This document shows, one piece after another, positions 17,279 through 25,120 of a stretch of 64,000 bases of DNA (its first letter is position 1; the number at the start of each line of letters is the position of its first letter). A model generated the notes under the pieces. The model was not told where the DNA came from. It did not search any database and saw only the letters and a program-made list of their open reading frames with translations. Source of the DNA: Hydrogenophilales bacterium (lineage in GTDB: Bacteria > Pseudomonadota > Gammaproteobacteria > Burkholderiales > Thiobacillaceae); NCBI GenBank assembly GCA_016703155.1, contig JADJCP010000003.1:124001-188000 (forward strand). Direction: 5' to 3'. Made by a program: the position numbers and the translations under genes.

Positions 17279-17964
17279 CACCTAAAGCGGTTGTCCTGCT
17301 TTCAGGCGGCCTTGATTCGGCGACGGCTCTGGCGATAGCCCAAGGCGCTGGTTACGCCTGTTATGCCTTGAGTGTCGACTATGGGCAGCGTCATTCCGCC
17401 GAGTTGCTCGCCGCGGAGCGCGTGGCCCGGCATCTGGGGGTATGCGAGCACCGGGTCGTACATCTCGATATCGGCCAATTCGGCGGCTCCGCCCTGACGG
17501 ATAGTCGCATTCCTGTCCCGGAAGCTCAGGCCGAAGGCATTCCGGTGACGTATGTGCCGGCGCGTAATACCGTCATGCTTTCCCTGGCCCTGGGCTGGGC
17601 GGAGGTGCTCGATGCCGAAGCCATCTTTATCGGCATCAATGCCGTGGACTACTCGGGCTACCCGGATTGCCGGCCAGCATTTCTTATGGCTTTTCAAGCA
17701 CTTGCCAACGTTGCCACCAAGCGGGCCGTCGAGGGCCGGACGATCACCATCGAGGCGCCGCTCTTGTACCTGAGCAAGGCGGAAATCATACGTGTCGGCG
17801 AGCGTGCCGGTGTCGATTATGCCCAGACGATTTCATGCTATCAGGCCGATGCGGCAGGGCGTGCCTGTGGACGATGCGATGCCTGCCGTTTCCGTGCCGC
17901 CGGGTTTCTGGAGGCGGGTATCCCTGACCCTACCCACTATGCCGACGCATCTTTGAGCGAGTGA
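17275..17964 (+). CDS. queC: 7-cyano-7-deazaguanine synthase QueC
   Basis: A 229-residue ATP-dependent enzyme that makes preQ0 from the QueE product. The PP-loop motif is LLSGGLDSATAL near residue 9-20, and the zinc site comprises CYQADAAGRACGRCDACR near residues 190-207 with four cysteines. The start at 17275 overlaps the queE stop; an open frame continues 21 bases upstream (MGRGAGA) but the coupled ATG gives the standard N-terminus. It ends the tol-pal-que cluster. Confidence 0.97.
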   Translation: MTPKAVVLLSGGLDSATALAIAQGAGYACYALSVDYGQRHSAELLAAERVARHLGVCEHRVVHLDIGQFGGSALTDSRIPVPEAQAEGIPVTYVPARNTVMLSLALGWAEVLDAEAIFIGINAVDYSGYPDCRPAFLMAFQALANVATKRAVEGRTITIEAPLLYLSKAEIIRVGERAGVDYAQTISCYQADAAGRACGRCDACRFRAAGFLEAGIPDPTHYADASLSE

Positions 17965-17969
17965 ATCAT

Positions 17970-17984
17970 ATTCAAGTCTTGAAT
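17970..17984. promoter_or_regulatory. symmetric operator-like site upstream of the YeeE/YedE gene
   Basis: A perfect inverted repeat ATTCAAG-T-CTTGAAT lies in the 87-base gap between queC and the YeeE/YedE gene. A candidate minus-10 box TATAAT is found at about 18005-18010 and a strong AGGAGAAGAGG ribosome site just before 18052. The ATTC-N7-GAAT arrangement is reminiscent of the ATTC-N8-GAAT box reported for persulfide-sensing ArsR proteins (SqrR/BigR type), but the spacer is one base shorter. Binding is inference. Confidence 0.4.
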
Positions 17985-18051
17985 GGATATGCCGATATCC
18001 GGACTTATAATCCCAAGATAAACTAAACCACTCCCGACTTAGGAGAAGAGG

Positions 18052-19155
18052 ATGGATCCAACAACAAGTGCCCAAGATACGGCCCAAATGGTTGCCTGGC
18101 TGGGCTTTCTACTTTCATTCATCTTCGGCTACGTCGCCAACAAGACCAGTTTCTGCACCATGGGCGCGGTATCAGATGTCGTCAATATGGGCGACTGGGG
18201 GCGGATGCGCGCTTGGTTGCTGGCGATTGGCGTGGCGGTGCTGGGCACCAGCGTACTCGTTCACCTCGGCTACCTGGATATCGCCAAGACGTACTACACC
18301 CGCTCGGCTATCCCTTGGCTCGCCTTGCTGGTCGGGGGACTGACCTTCGGTGTCGGCATGACCTTGGCGGGGGGCTGTGGCCAACGTACTTTGGTTCGCC
18401 TCGGGGGGGGCAACTTGAAATCTCTGGTGGTGTTCCTGTTTCTCGGCTACTCCGCCCTGGTGACGATGAACGGTATCTTCCGCGTCTTTGTCGACGCAGT
18501 GCTGCGCGCCGACGCTGTGACCATCCAGGCCGGTGGTTTGCAAACCGTGCCGGCGCTGCTAGGACTGTCGGGAAACGGTTCTCAATTGCTCGTCGGTGGC
18601 GGCTTGGCCGCAGCGCTCATCATCTTTGCCTTTGTCAGCAAGGAATTTCGCGCCAATCTGGATAATATTTTCGCTGGTGTCGCTGTGGGCTTGGTCGTGG
18701 TGGCTGGTTGGTATGTCACTGGCAAGCTGGGTTTGGCTGAAAATGAATTCATGGAAATCACCTACGTCGGTACCGACTCGAAGCTCGCTGAGTCGATGAC
18801 GTTCGTCGGGCCACTGGCCTACACCATGGACCTGTGGGCGTACTGGCGCGACAAGCATGTCACTTTCGGTGTCGCCTGTGTCTTTGGCGTGGTTGTCGGC
18901 TCGTTCGTCTACTCGATGTTCAATCGCACCTTCCGCTGGGAGTATTTCAACTCGCCTCAGGATATGTTGCGTCATATCATCGGGGCCGTGCTCATGGGCT
19001 TCGGCGGGGTGACCGCGATCGGCTGTACCATCGGCCAAGGTGTGACGGGGATATCGACCCTGGCTGTGGGTTCCTTCATAGTTTTTTTTGGAATCGTCGG
19101 TGGGGCGGCGGCAACTATGAAAGTCCAGTATTATCTAATGGTGCGGGAAGCTTAA
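18052..19155 (+). CDS. YeeE/YedE family sulfur-compound transporter
   Basis: A 367-residue polytopic protein with about nine hydrophobic helices. It has the conserved cysteine-bearing motifs of the YeeE/YedE family: SFCTMG (Cys35), LAGGCGQRT (Cys109) and IGCTIGQGVTG (Cys325). In TsuA, the characterised thiosulfate transporter of this family, equivalent cysteines line the path. A role in moving thiosulfate or another reduced sulfur species is therefore likely, though substrate and direction cannot be read here. The ribosome site AGGAGAAGAGG is strong. A TlpA-like thioredoxin follows after 44 bases, consistent with a sulfur-handling pair. Confidence 0.88.
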   Translation: MDPTTSAQDTAQMVAWLGFLLSFIFGYVANKTSFCTMGAVSDVVNMGDWGRMRAWLLAIGVAVLGTSVLVHLGYLDIAKTYYTRSAIPWLALLVGGLTFGVGMTLAGGCGQRTLVRLGGGNLKSLVVFLFLGYSALVTMNGIFRVFVDAVLRADAVTIQAGGLQTVPALLGLSGNGSQLLVGGGLAAALIIFAFVSKEFRANLDNIFAGVAVGLVVVAGWYVTGKLGLAENEFMEITYVGTDSKLAESMTFVGPLAYTMDLWAYWRDKHVTFGVACVFGVVVGSFVYSMFNRTFRWEYFNSPQDMLRHIIGAVLMGFGGVTAIGCTIGQGVTGISTLAVGSFIVFFGIVGGAAATMKVQYYLMVREA

Positions 19156-19199
19156 TTGACCTCCCAGGCGGGCGGTCCGCCAGACTAGAAAGGAAAGCG

Positions 19200-19856
19200 A
19201 TGCGCAAGCGATTGGCGGCTTTATTGATGGGCTTGGTGCTGTTGCTGCCTGGAGTGGCACGTGCCGATGAGCCCAAAGCCATCAACTTCCAGTTCACCGA
19301 TGTCGACGGCAAGGAAGTTCGCTTGTCCGACTTCAAGGGAAAATGGGTTCTAGTGAATTTCTGGGCGCCTTGGTGTCCGCTATGTTGGGTGGAAGTGCCG
19401 ACACTCAATGAACTCAACAAGCGCAAGGATTTCGTGGTCATCGGCGTTGGTCTGGACTATGGACCGGACATTAATATCGTCAAGGACACCGCTAGTCGGC
19501 ATGGTTTGGATTTTTATGCGGTAGTTGCCGGTGGTGCTCGGCGCAATCCGGATAGCCCGTTCCGCCAGGTCGGCCCGGTGGATTTTTACCCAACTTCATA
19601 CGTCTATGATCCGAATGGCGAGATCGTCATGTTCATTCCCGGACAGGTGCGTATGAACAAGGTGGTTTCGTTTGTCGGTAGCTGGAAAGGCAACAAGGCC
19701 ACCGAGGTCGTCGAAAGCAAGCCTGCCGCGGCGGCAGCGCCGGTCAACCCGATCAAGGAAGTTACCTATAGCGCGCCGGTCAGCAAGTCCGACCCGAGCG
19801 TTGCGCCGAACTCCGCAGCGAAACCGACAGTCAAGAAAAAGACGACCACCTACTGA
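19200..19856 (+). CDS. exported TlpA-like thioredoxin with Pro/Ala/Lys tail
   Basis: A 218-residue secreted thioredoxin-fold protein. Residues 1-22 are a signal peptide. The fold has the TlpA/ResA pattern with the redox centre WAPWCPLCW (Cys59, Cys62) and the cis-Pro region DFYPTSYVYDPNG around residue 138. The final 50 residues form a low-complexity tail rich in Ala, Pro, Ser and Lys (ending TVKKKTTTY) not found in typical TlpA. The ATG is preceded by AGGAAA. Its position right after the YeeE/YedE gene suggests it delivers reductant or carries sulfur for the transporter, which is inference. Confidence 0.87.
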   Translation: MRKRLAALLMGLVLLLPGVARADEPKAINFQFTDVDGKEVRLSDFKGKWVLVNFWAPWCPLCWVEVPTLNELNKRKDFVVIGVGLDYGPDINIVKDTASRHGLDFYAVVAGGARRNPDSPFRQVGPVDFYPTSYVYDPNGEIVMFIPGQVRMNKVVSFVGSWKGNKATEVVESKPAAAAAPVNPIKEVTYSAPVSKSDPSVAPNSAAKPTVKKKTTTY

Positions 19857-19858
19857 GC

Positions 19859-19879
19859 ATTGACGAGTTCATCGTCAAT
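19859..19879. terminator. small hairpin after the TlpA gene
   Basis: ATTGACGA at 19859-19866 pairs exactly with TCGTCAAT at 19872-19879 around a five-base loop, starting just after the stop codon. No T tract follows. The same bases provide the minus-35 element of the probable tRNA promoter, so it could be a terminator or a regulatory structure. Confidence 0.4.
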
Positions 19880-19889
19880 CAAACATAAT
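19860..19889 (+). promoter_or_regulatory. probable sigma-70 promoter of tRNA-Lys
   Basis: TTGACG at 19860-19865 and CATAAT at 19884-19889 are separated by 18 bases, about 10 bases before the tRNA 5' end at 19900. The near-consensus hexamers support a strong promoter. Confidence 0.55.
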
Positions 19890-19899
19890 TGAGGGCTGC

Positions 19900-19975
19900 G
19901 GGTCGTTAGCTCAGCCGGTAGAGCAGCGGACTTTTAATCCGTTGGTCGACAGTTCGAATCTGTCACGACCCACCA
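19900..19975 (+). tRNA. tRNA-Lys (anticodon UUU)
   Basis: A 76-nt cloverleaf can be folded by eye. The acceptor stem pairs GGGTCGT (19900-19906) with ACGACCC (19965-19971); the D arm is GCTC with GAGC; the anticodon stem-loop reads GCGGA-CTTTTAA-TCCGT, placing anticodon TTT; the T arm is GACAG-TTCGAAT-CTGTC. The discriminator A and a genome-encoded CCA end follow (19972-19975). All stems are intact and the variable loop is short. It stands alone between the sulfur transport pair and ilvB. Confidence 0.97.
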
Positions 19976-19978
19976 GAT

Positions 19979-20006
19979 AACGGGGCTTGGCATGCCAAGC
20001 CCCGTT
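19979..20006 (+). terminator. perfect 28-base palindrome after tRNA-Lys
   Basis: The 28 bases are a perfect palindrome, with left arm AACGGGGCTTGGCA and right arm TGCCAAGCCCCGTT, beginning three bases after the tRNA CCA end. The RNA would form a very stable stem; the following bases are TCC rather than a T run, the only Ts being at the end of the stem. It most likely terminates the tRNA transcript. Confidence 0.65.
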
Positions 20007-20028
20007 TCCATTCCAGGCTTCTGCCGGC

Positions 20029-20057
20029 TTGACCTAAGCGAGTGCAGCAAGTACTGT
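20029..20057 (+). promoter_or_regulatory. candidate promoter for the ilv cluster
   Basis: TTGACC at 20029-20034 and TACTGT at 20052-20057 are separated by 17 bases, ending 38 bases before the ilvB ATG. The minus-10 box is imperfect. I see no leader peptide or attenuator in the gap between the tRNA and ilvB. Confidence 0.4.
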
Positions 20058-20094
20058 TGAAACCTTTTAAGCGTATAAGAATTCGCGGTTATTC

Positions 20095-21801
20095 ATGGCT
20101 GATTTGGAATTGACGGGCGCGGAAATCGTAGTTCGCTGTTTGCAGGCTGAAGGTGTCAAACACCTTTTCGGTTACCCTGGCGGTGCCGTCCTGAATATCT
20201 ACGACGAGATCTATAAGCAGAATGGCTTCGAGCACATCCTGGTGCGCCACGAGCAGGCTGCGGTCCACGCCGCCGATGCGTATGCGCGGTCCACCGGTCA
20301 GGTTGGCGTTGCCTTGGTGACTTCGGGCCCGGGTGCGACCAATGCCGTCACCGGAATTGCCACGGCATACATGGATTCCATACCCATGGTGGTGATTACC
20401 GGCCAGGTGCCGACACCCGCGATTGGTATGGATGCCTTCCAGGAGGTCGATACGATCGGTATCACTCGTCCGTGCGTCAAACATAATTTCCTGGTGAAGG
20501 ATGTGCGCGAACTCGCCGACACCATGAAAAAGGCCTTCTACATCGCCGCAACCGGCCGCCCTGGACCGGTTGTCGTGGATATCCCCAAGGATGTCACCCA
20601 GCACAAGTGCCTGTTCCACTACCCGGACAGCATCGCCATGCGCTCCTACAACCCGACATCCAAGGGGCATGGCGGGCAAATCAAACGTGCCGTGCAGATG
20701 TTGCTGGAGGCGAAGCGCCCAGTGATCTATATCGGCGGTGGGGTCATCCTCGGCAATGCCGCCCAGCAGATTACTGCCTTTGCCCGCCTCCTGGGCTATC
20801 CGGTGACCAGCACGTTGATGGGCCTGGGCGGATACCCGTCACCCGACCCGCTGTTCCTTGGCATGCTTGGCATGCACGGCACCATCGAGGCCAATATGGC
20901 CATGCAGCACAGCGATGTGCTCCTCGCCGTGGGGGCGCGCTTCGACGATCGCGTTATCGGTAACCCCAAGCATTTCTCCAGCGAAGCGCGCAAGATCATC
21001 CATATCGATGTCGATCCATCCTCGATCTCCAAGCGGGTTCGGGTCGATGTACCCATCGTCGGCGATGTCGCCAAGGTGCTTGAGGAGTTTTCCCGCCTTA
21101 TTCAGGCGAGTCCGGAGCGTCCCGAGCAACAGGCGATCAAGGCGTGGTGGGCGCAGATCGAGCTTTGGCGCTCGCAGGATTGCCTCAAGTACGACCGTTC
21201 CTCCCCTGTCATCAAGCCGCAGTATGTGGTGGAGAAACTCTATGAGGTGACTGGCGGCGAAGCCTTCGTGACCTCGGACGTCGGCCAGCACCAGATGTGG
21301 GCCGCCCAGTACTACAAGTTCGACAAACCGCGCCGCTGGATCAATTCCGGTGGCCTCGGCACCATGGGCTTCGGCCTGCCGGCCGCCATGGGCGTGCAAT
21401 TGGCCCACCCAGGCGCAGATGTGGCGTGTATTACCGGTGAAGGCAGTATCCAGATGAACATCCAGGAGTTGGCCACCTGCAAACAGAGCAAACTGCCGAT
21501 CAAGATCATTTTGCTCAACAACGGTTATCTTGGCATGGTGCGTCAGTGGCAGGAATTCTTCTACGAGGAACGTTACGCCGAGTCCTACATGTCCTCATTG
21601 CCCGATTTCGTCAAGTTGGCGGAGTCTTATGGGCATGTCGGGATGCGCATCGAAAAGCCCGGCGATGTCGAGGGTGCGTTGCGAGAGGCTTTCGCCATGA
21701 AGGAACGACTGGTCTTCCTGGATTTCCTTACCGACCCGCGTGAGAATGTGTATCCGATGATCCCGGCGGGCAAGGGCCTGTCCGAGATGATCCTGATCTA
21801 A
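20095..21801 (+). CDS. ilvB: acetolactate synthase large subunit
   Basis: A 568-residue thiamine-diphosphate enzyme making acetolactate or acetohydroxybutyrate, the first common step of branched-chain amino-acid synthesis. The catalytic Glu is Glu53 in RHEQAAVHAADAYAR. The ThDP-Mg motif is present as GEGSIQMNIQELATCKQ with NNGYLGMVRQW, and the FAD region HGTIEANMAMQHSDVLLAVG is intact. The length fits the family. The small subunit gene ilvH follows after 27 bases, and ilvC, psd, pssA and leuA are next on the same strand. Confidence 0.97.
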   Translation: MADLELTGAEIVVRCLQAEGVKHLFGYPGGAVLNIYDEIYKQNGFEHILVRHEQAAVHAADAYARSTGQVGVALVTSGPGATNAVTGIATAYMDSIPMVVITGQVPTPAIGMDAFQEVDTIGITRPCVKHNFLVKDVRELADTMKKAFYIAATGRPGPVVVDIPKDVTQHKCLFHYPDSIAMRSYNPTSKGHGGQIKRAVQMLLEAKRPVIYIGGGVILGNAAQQITAFARLLGYPVTSTLMGLGGYPSPDPLFLGMLGMHGTIEANMAMQHSDVLLAVGARFDDRVIGNPKHFSSEARKIIHIDVDPSSISKRVRVDVPIVGDVAKVLEEFSRLIQASPERPEQQAIKAWWAQIELWRSQDCLKYDRSSPVIKPQYVVEKLYEVTGGEAFVTSDVGQHQMWAAQYYKFDKPRRWINSGGLGTMGFGLPAAMGVQLAHPGADVACITGEGSIQMNIQELATCKQSKLPIKIILLNNGYLGMVRQWQEFFYEERYAESYMSSLPDFVKLAESYGHVGMRIEKPGDVEGALREAFAMKERLVFLDFLTDPRENVYPMIPAGKGLSEMILI

Positions 21802-21828
21802 GCCACGTATACCGAGATAGACCCAGAC

Positions 21829-22320
21829 ATGCGGCATATCCTTTCTCTCCTGATGGAAAACGAAGCCGGCGCGCTCTCGCGGGTGGCCGGGTTGTTCTCC
21901 GCGCGCGGCTACAACATCGAGTCCCTGACCGTGGCGCCCACCGAGGACGCCACGCTGTCGCGCATGACCATCGTCACGCGCGGTTCGGACGAAGTGGTCG
22001 AGCAGATCACCAAGCAACTGAACAAGCTGGTCGATATCGTCAAGGTACAGGATCTGACCGATGGCAGTCATATCGAGCGCGAACTGATGCTGGTCAAAGT
22101 GCGCGCCTCGGGTGAGTATCGCGAGGAGATGAAACGTTTGGCCGATATCTTCCGCGGCCGCATCATCGATGTTACCGACAAGACCTACACGATCGAACTG
22201 ACCGGCGCCGGCTCCAAATTGGATGCCTTTCTCGAAGCCGTCGATGTCTCCGCCATCCTCGAAACCGTGCGCACCGGCGCCTCGGGCATCGGGCGTGGCG
22301 AACGGATCATGAAGATATAG
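21829..22320 (+). CDS. ilvH: acetolactate synthase small regulatory subunit
   Basis: A 163-residue regulatory subunit. An ACT domain occupies residues 1-75 (RHILSLLMENEAGALSRVAG then FSARGYNIESLTVAPTED), the valine-binding region, followed by the C-terminal ferredoxin-like domain that activates IlvB. Length and motifs match the family. It begins 27 bases after ilvB and is followed by ilvC after a 92-base leader that shows no clear hairpin. Confidence 0.96.
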   Translation: MRHILSLLMENEAGALSRVAGLFSARGYNIESLTVAPTEDATLSRMTIVTRGSDEVVEQITKQLNKLVDIVKVQDLTDGSHIERELMLVKVRASGEYREEMKRLADIFRGRIIDVTDKTYTIELTGAGSKLDAFLEAVDVSAILETVRTGASGIGRGERIMKI

Positions 22321-22412
22321 TGAGGCGACAGGCGGGGCGTGCGGCGTATCGCTTCATGCCCTTCGTCGCGCGCTTCACGATTCACACCTCACTCATCTCG
22401 AAAGGAACTCAC

Positions 22413-23428
22413 ATGCAGGTTTACTACGACAAGGATTGCGACCTTTCCCTGATCAAGAAGCGCAAGGTGACCATCGTCGGTTATGGCTCACAGGGCCATG
22501 CCCATGCCAACAACCTGAAGGAGTCCGGGGTCAAGGTGACCGTCGGCCTGCGCAAGGGTGGTGCTTCCTGGGACAAGGCCAAGAAGGCCGGCCTGACCGT
22601 CAAGGAAGTCGCCGACGCGGTCAAGGACGCCGATGTCGTCATGATGCTGATCCCCGACGAGATGCAACCCGAGAGCTACAAACGCGAGGTCGAACCCAAT
22701 ATCAAGAAGGGTGCTGCCCTGGCTTTCGCGCATGGCTTCTCGATCCATTACAACCAGATCGTGCCGCGTGCAGACCTGGATGTGATCATGATCGCCCCCA
22801 AGGCGCCGGGCCACACCGTTCGTTCCGAGTTCGTCAAGGGCGGCGGCATCCTGATCTGGTCGCGATCCACCAGGATGCCTCCGGCAAGGCGAAGCAAATC
22901 GCCATGTCCTATGCTTCCGCCATTGGTGGCGGCCGTACCGGCATCATCGAGACCTCCTTCAAGGACGAAACCGAGACCGATCTGTTCGGTGAACAGGCCG
23001 TGCTCTGCGGCGGCGCCGTGGAACTGGTGAAGATGGGCTTCGAAACCCTGGTAGAGGCTGGCTACGCTCCCGAAATGGCCTACTTCGAGTGCCTGCACGA
23101 GCTGAAGCTGATCGTCGACCTGATCTACGAGGGCGGCATCGCCAACATGAACTACTCCATCTCCAACAACGCGGAGTATGGCGAATACGTCACTGGCCAA
23201 AAGGTCATCAACGAGGAATCGCGCGCAGCCATGCGTGAGGCGTTGCAAAATATCCAGAATGGCAACTATGCCAAGCGCTTCATTCTCGAAGGTCGCACCA
23301 ATTACCCCGAGATGACCGCGCGCCGCCGTCTGAATGCCGCGCATCCCATCGAGGTGGTCGGTGAGCGCTTGCGTGCCATGATGCCATGGATTACCGCCAA
23401 CAAGCTGGTGGATCGTTCGAGGAACTGA
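22413..23428 (+). CDS. ilvC: ketol-acid reductoisomerase, with a single-base frameshift
   Basis: The NADPH-dependent enzyme that isomerises and reduces acetolactate. From the ATG at 22413 (preceded by AAAGGAA) the protein reads correctly through the Rossmann motif GYGSQG (residues 23-28) and HGFSIHYNQI up to VKGGGI. After base 22850 the frame is lost; the neighbouring frame continues exactly with PDLVAIHQDASGKAKQIAMS to the proper end. One C is missing from the CC run at about 22850-22852. With the base restored the protein is 338 residues, the class I length. The rest is fully conserved, so a sequence error is more likely than a real mutation. Confidence 0.93.
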
Positions 23429-23470
23429 TCGAGTGGCACAGTGACCAGATGGACGGGGCACCCCGTCTCT

Positions 23471-23494
23471 TCGTCACTATCACTCGTCACTCAT
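23471..23494 (+). repeat. degenerate heptamer repeat before psd
   Basis: CGTCACT at 23472-23478 and again at 23485-23491, separated by ATCACT, ends two bases before the psd ATG. It resembles the cleaner CGTCACC array in front of pdxJ at 60191-60230. There is no ribosome site between it and the start. Confidence 0.5.
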
Positions 23495-23495
23495 T

Positions 23496-24170
23496 ATGTG
23501 CATCGGCATGGCTCCTCCGACTAAAGGCCTCTGGCCGCATCCCTTCATTGCCCGCGAGGGCTGGCCATTCCTCGCCGGCACACTGGCTCTGGCCCTGCTG
23601 GCCAGCCTCTTCGCGGGCGCTGTCCTGGCCATCCTGGCCTGGGTGATCTTTGTTTTCGTGCTTCAGTTTTTCCGTGACCCGCCCCGTCGGGTGCCCGAGG
23701 GCGCCGGCTTGGTCTTGGTGCCGGCGGACGGCCGCATCGTCGCCGTCGAAAAAACCCGCGACCCGTGGCTGGAGCGTGAAGCGCTGAAGATCAGCGTGTT
23801 CATGAATGTGTTCAATGTCCATTCCAACCGCAGCCCGGTCGATGGCGAGGTGATCGGCTGCTGGTATAACCCCGGTAAATTCGTCAATGCCGACCTCGAC
23901 AAAGCTTCCACCGAGAACGAGCGTAATGCCATCCACCTGCGCACCGCCGACGGTCAGGACATCACCAGCGTTCAGGTGGCCGGGCTGATCGCCCGGCGCA
24001 TCCTTTGCTATGTCGAGCCCGGTGTCCAGTTGACGCGGGGTCAGCGGTATGGATTTATCCGCTTCGGCTCGCGGGTGGATGTCTACCTGCCAACCACGGC
24101 CACACCGCGCGTCACCCTGGGTGACAAGGTGCGTGCTTCGCAGGACATTCTGGCACAACTCGCCGCATGA
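23496..24170 (+). CDS. psd: phosphatidylserine decarboxylase (short form)
   Basis: A 224-residue proenzyme that makes phosphatidylethanolamine. It is the short, single-membrane-anchor type with hydrophobic residues about 25-56. The self-cleavage site is RFGS at residues 189-192, splitting Gly191-Ser192 to give the pyruvoyl group. Conserved PADGRIVAVE and FMNVFNVHSNRSPVDG are present. The start is set at 23496; a second ATG four codons later (MAPPT) is equally possible since no clear ribosome site exists. The stop overlaps pssA (ATGA), so the two phospholipid genes are coupled. Confidence 0.94.
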   Translation: MCIGMAPPTKGLWPHPFIAREGWPFLAGTLALALLASLFAGAVLAILAWVIFVFVLQFFRDPPRRVPEGAGLVLVPADGRIVAVEKTRDPWLEREALKISVFMNVFNVHSNRSPVDGEVIGCWYNPGKFVNADLDKASTENERNAIHLRTADGQDITSVQVAGLIARRILCYVEPGVQLTRGQRYGFIRFGSRVDVYLPTTATPRVTLGDKVRASQDILAQLAA

Positions 24171-24934
24171 CCGAGCCTGCCGATCCGCGTGTGCGCGGGC
24201 GTCTCGCGCGGCGCGGCATCTACCTGTTGCCCAATCTGTTTACCACAGGCGCGCTGTTCGCAGGCTTCTACGCCATCGTTCAAGCCATGAACGGTCGCTT
24301 CGAGCACGCTGCCGCGGCGATCTTCATCGCCATGGTACTGGATGGGCTCGACGGTAGAGTGGCACGCCTGACACGGACGCAAAGCGCTTTCGGCGCCGAA
24401 TACGATTCGCTCTCCGATATGGTTTCCTTCGGTGTCGCGCCCGCACTGGTGATGTACAGCTTCGCCCTGAAAGGCATGGGCAAGCTGGGCTGGATCGCCG
24501 CATTCATTTATTGCGCTGGGGCGGCCCTGCGTCTGGCGCGCTTCAATACCCTGATCGAAGTTCAGGACAAGCGCTGGTTCCAGGGTTTGCCAAGCCCCGC
24601 CGCCGCTTCGCTGATCGCCGGCATGGTCTGGGTGGCCGTCGACAATCACTTCACCGGGCATGAACTGCGCTGGCTGGCCGCCGGGTTGACTATCTTCGCC
24701 GGCCTGACCATGGTTACCAGCCTGCGTTTCTACAGCGGCAAGGACATCAATTTGCGCAAAAGCGTGCCGTTCATGTTCGTGGTGGGCATCGCCTTGTTTT
24801 TCACCCTGATTTCCGTCGATCCGCCTATCGTCCTGTTCATGATGTTTCTGGCCTATGGCGTCTCTGGCTATATCTACGGCGCGCTCGGCCTGTACCGGCG
24901 ATGGCGTGACCGGGACTTGCCCAAGACGGAATAG
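24167..24934 (+). CDS. pssA: CDP-diacylglycerol-serine O-phosphatidyltransferase
   Basis: A 255-residue integral membrane enzyme that supplies the Psd substrate. The CDP-alcohol phosphatidyltransferase signature is complete: Asp59, Asp62-Gly63, Ala66-Arg67, Gly76, Asp80 and Asp84 in the stretch LDGLDGRVARLTR through FGAEYDSLSDM. About seven hydrophobic helices follow. It is the type II (Gram-positive-like) PssA, not the soluble E. coli form. The start overlaps psd by four bases; 187 bases separate the stop from the leuA ATG and contain a leader peptide. Confidence 0.95.
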   Translation: MTEPADPRVRGRLARRGIYLLPNLFTTGALFAGFYAIVQAMNGRFEHAAAAIFIAMVLDGLDGRVARLTRTQSAFGAEYDSLSDMVSFGVAPALVMYSFALKGMGKLGWIAAFIYCAGAALRLARFNTLIEVQDKRWFQGLPSPAAASLIAGMVWVAVDNHFTGHELRWLAAGLTIFAGLTMVTSLRFYSGKDINLRKSVPFMFVVGIALFFTLISVDPPIVLFMMFLAYGVSGYIYGALGLYRRWRDRDLPKTE

Positions 24935-24951
24935 CCGTTTATATTCGAGTC

Positions 24952-25038
24952 ATGGATACGCGCATTACCTGCAATTCCTTCTTCTCTCTGGTCCGGCTGG
25001 CGACGCGCCTGCTGCTGCCCTGCGCGGGCACACGATAA
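24952..25038 (+). CDS. candidate leuA leader peptide (28 residues, leucine rich)
   Basis: An open frame starting at ATG 24952 and ending TAA at 25036-25038 encodes 28 residues, MDTRITCNSFFSLVRLATRL then LLPCAGTR. It carries five CTG leucine codons in an eleven-codon stretch, including three in a row. Such a peptide before leuA is the hallmark of ribosome-mediated transcription attenuation responding to charged tRNA-Leu, as in the enterobacterial leu leader. It is too short for ordinary gene finding. No clear ribosome site is obvious upstream, so the call rests on codon content and position. Confidence 0.55.
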   Translation: MDTRITCNSFFSLVRLATRLLLPCAGTR

Positions 25039-25064
25039 CTCCTCCCCCTTGATGTATTGCTTGT

Positions 25065-25089
25065 CCGACGGATCTTGGGATCCGCTCGG
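25065..25089 (+). promoter_or_regulatory. hairpin between the leader peptide and leuA
   Basis: CCGACGGATC at 25065-25074 pairs with GATCCG (25079-25084) and TCGG (25086-25089) with one bulged C and a TTGG loop. It lies 26 bases after the leader stop and 31 bases before the leuA start. There is no T run, so it is not a classical terminator; it may be one of the alternative stems of an attenuator or a pause hairpin. Confidence 0.4.
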
Positions 25090-25120
25090 GATGTTACGAA
25101 TAGTGCTATTGGAGTACGCC

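Noticed and set aside
19979..20006. Palindrome after tRNA-Lys as an integration (att) site
   Set aside because: No integrase or second copy of the tRNA 3' end was seen; a terminator explains it.
22413..23428. ilvC, leuA, sucD and obgE as pseudogenes
   Set aside because: The alternate frames continue perfectly and lengths match the families after one-base correction, and at least obgE is essential, so sequence error is the simpler reading.
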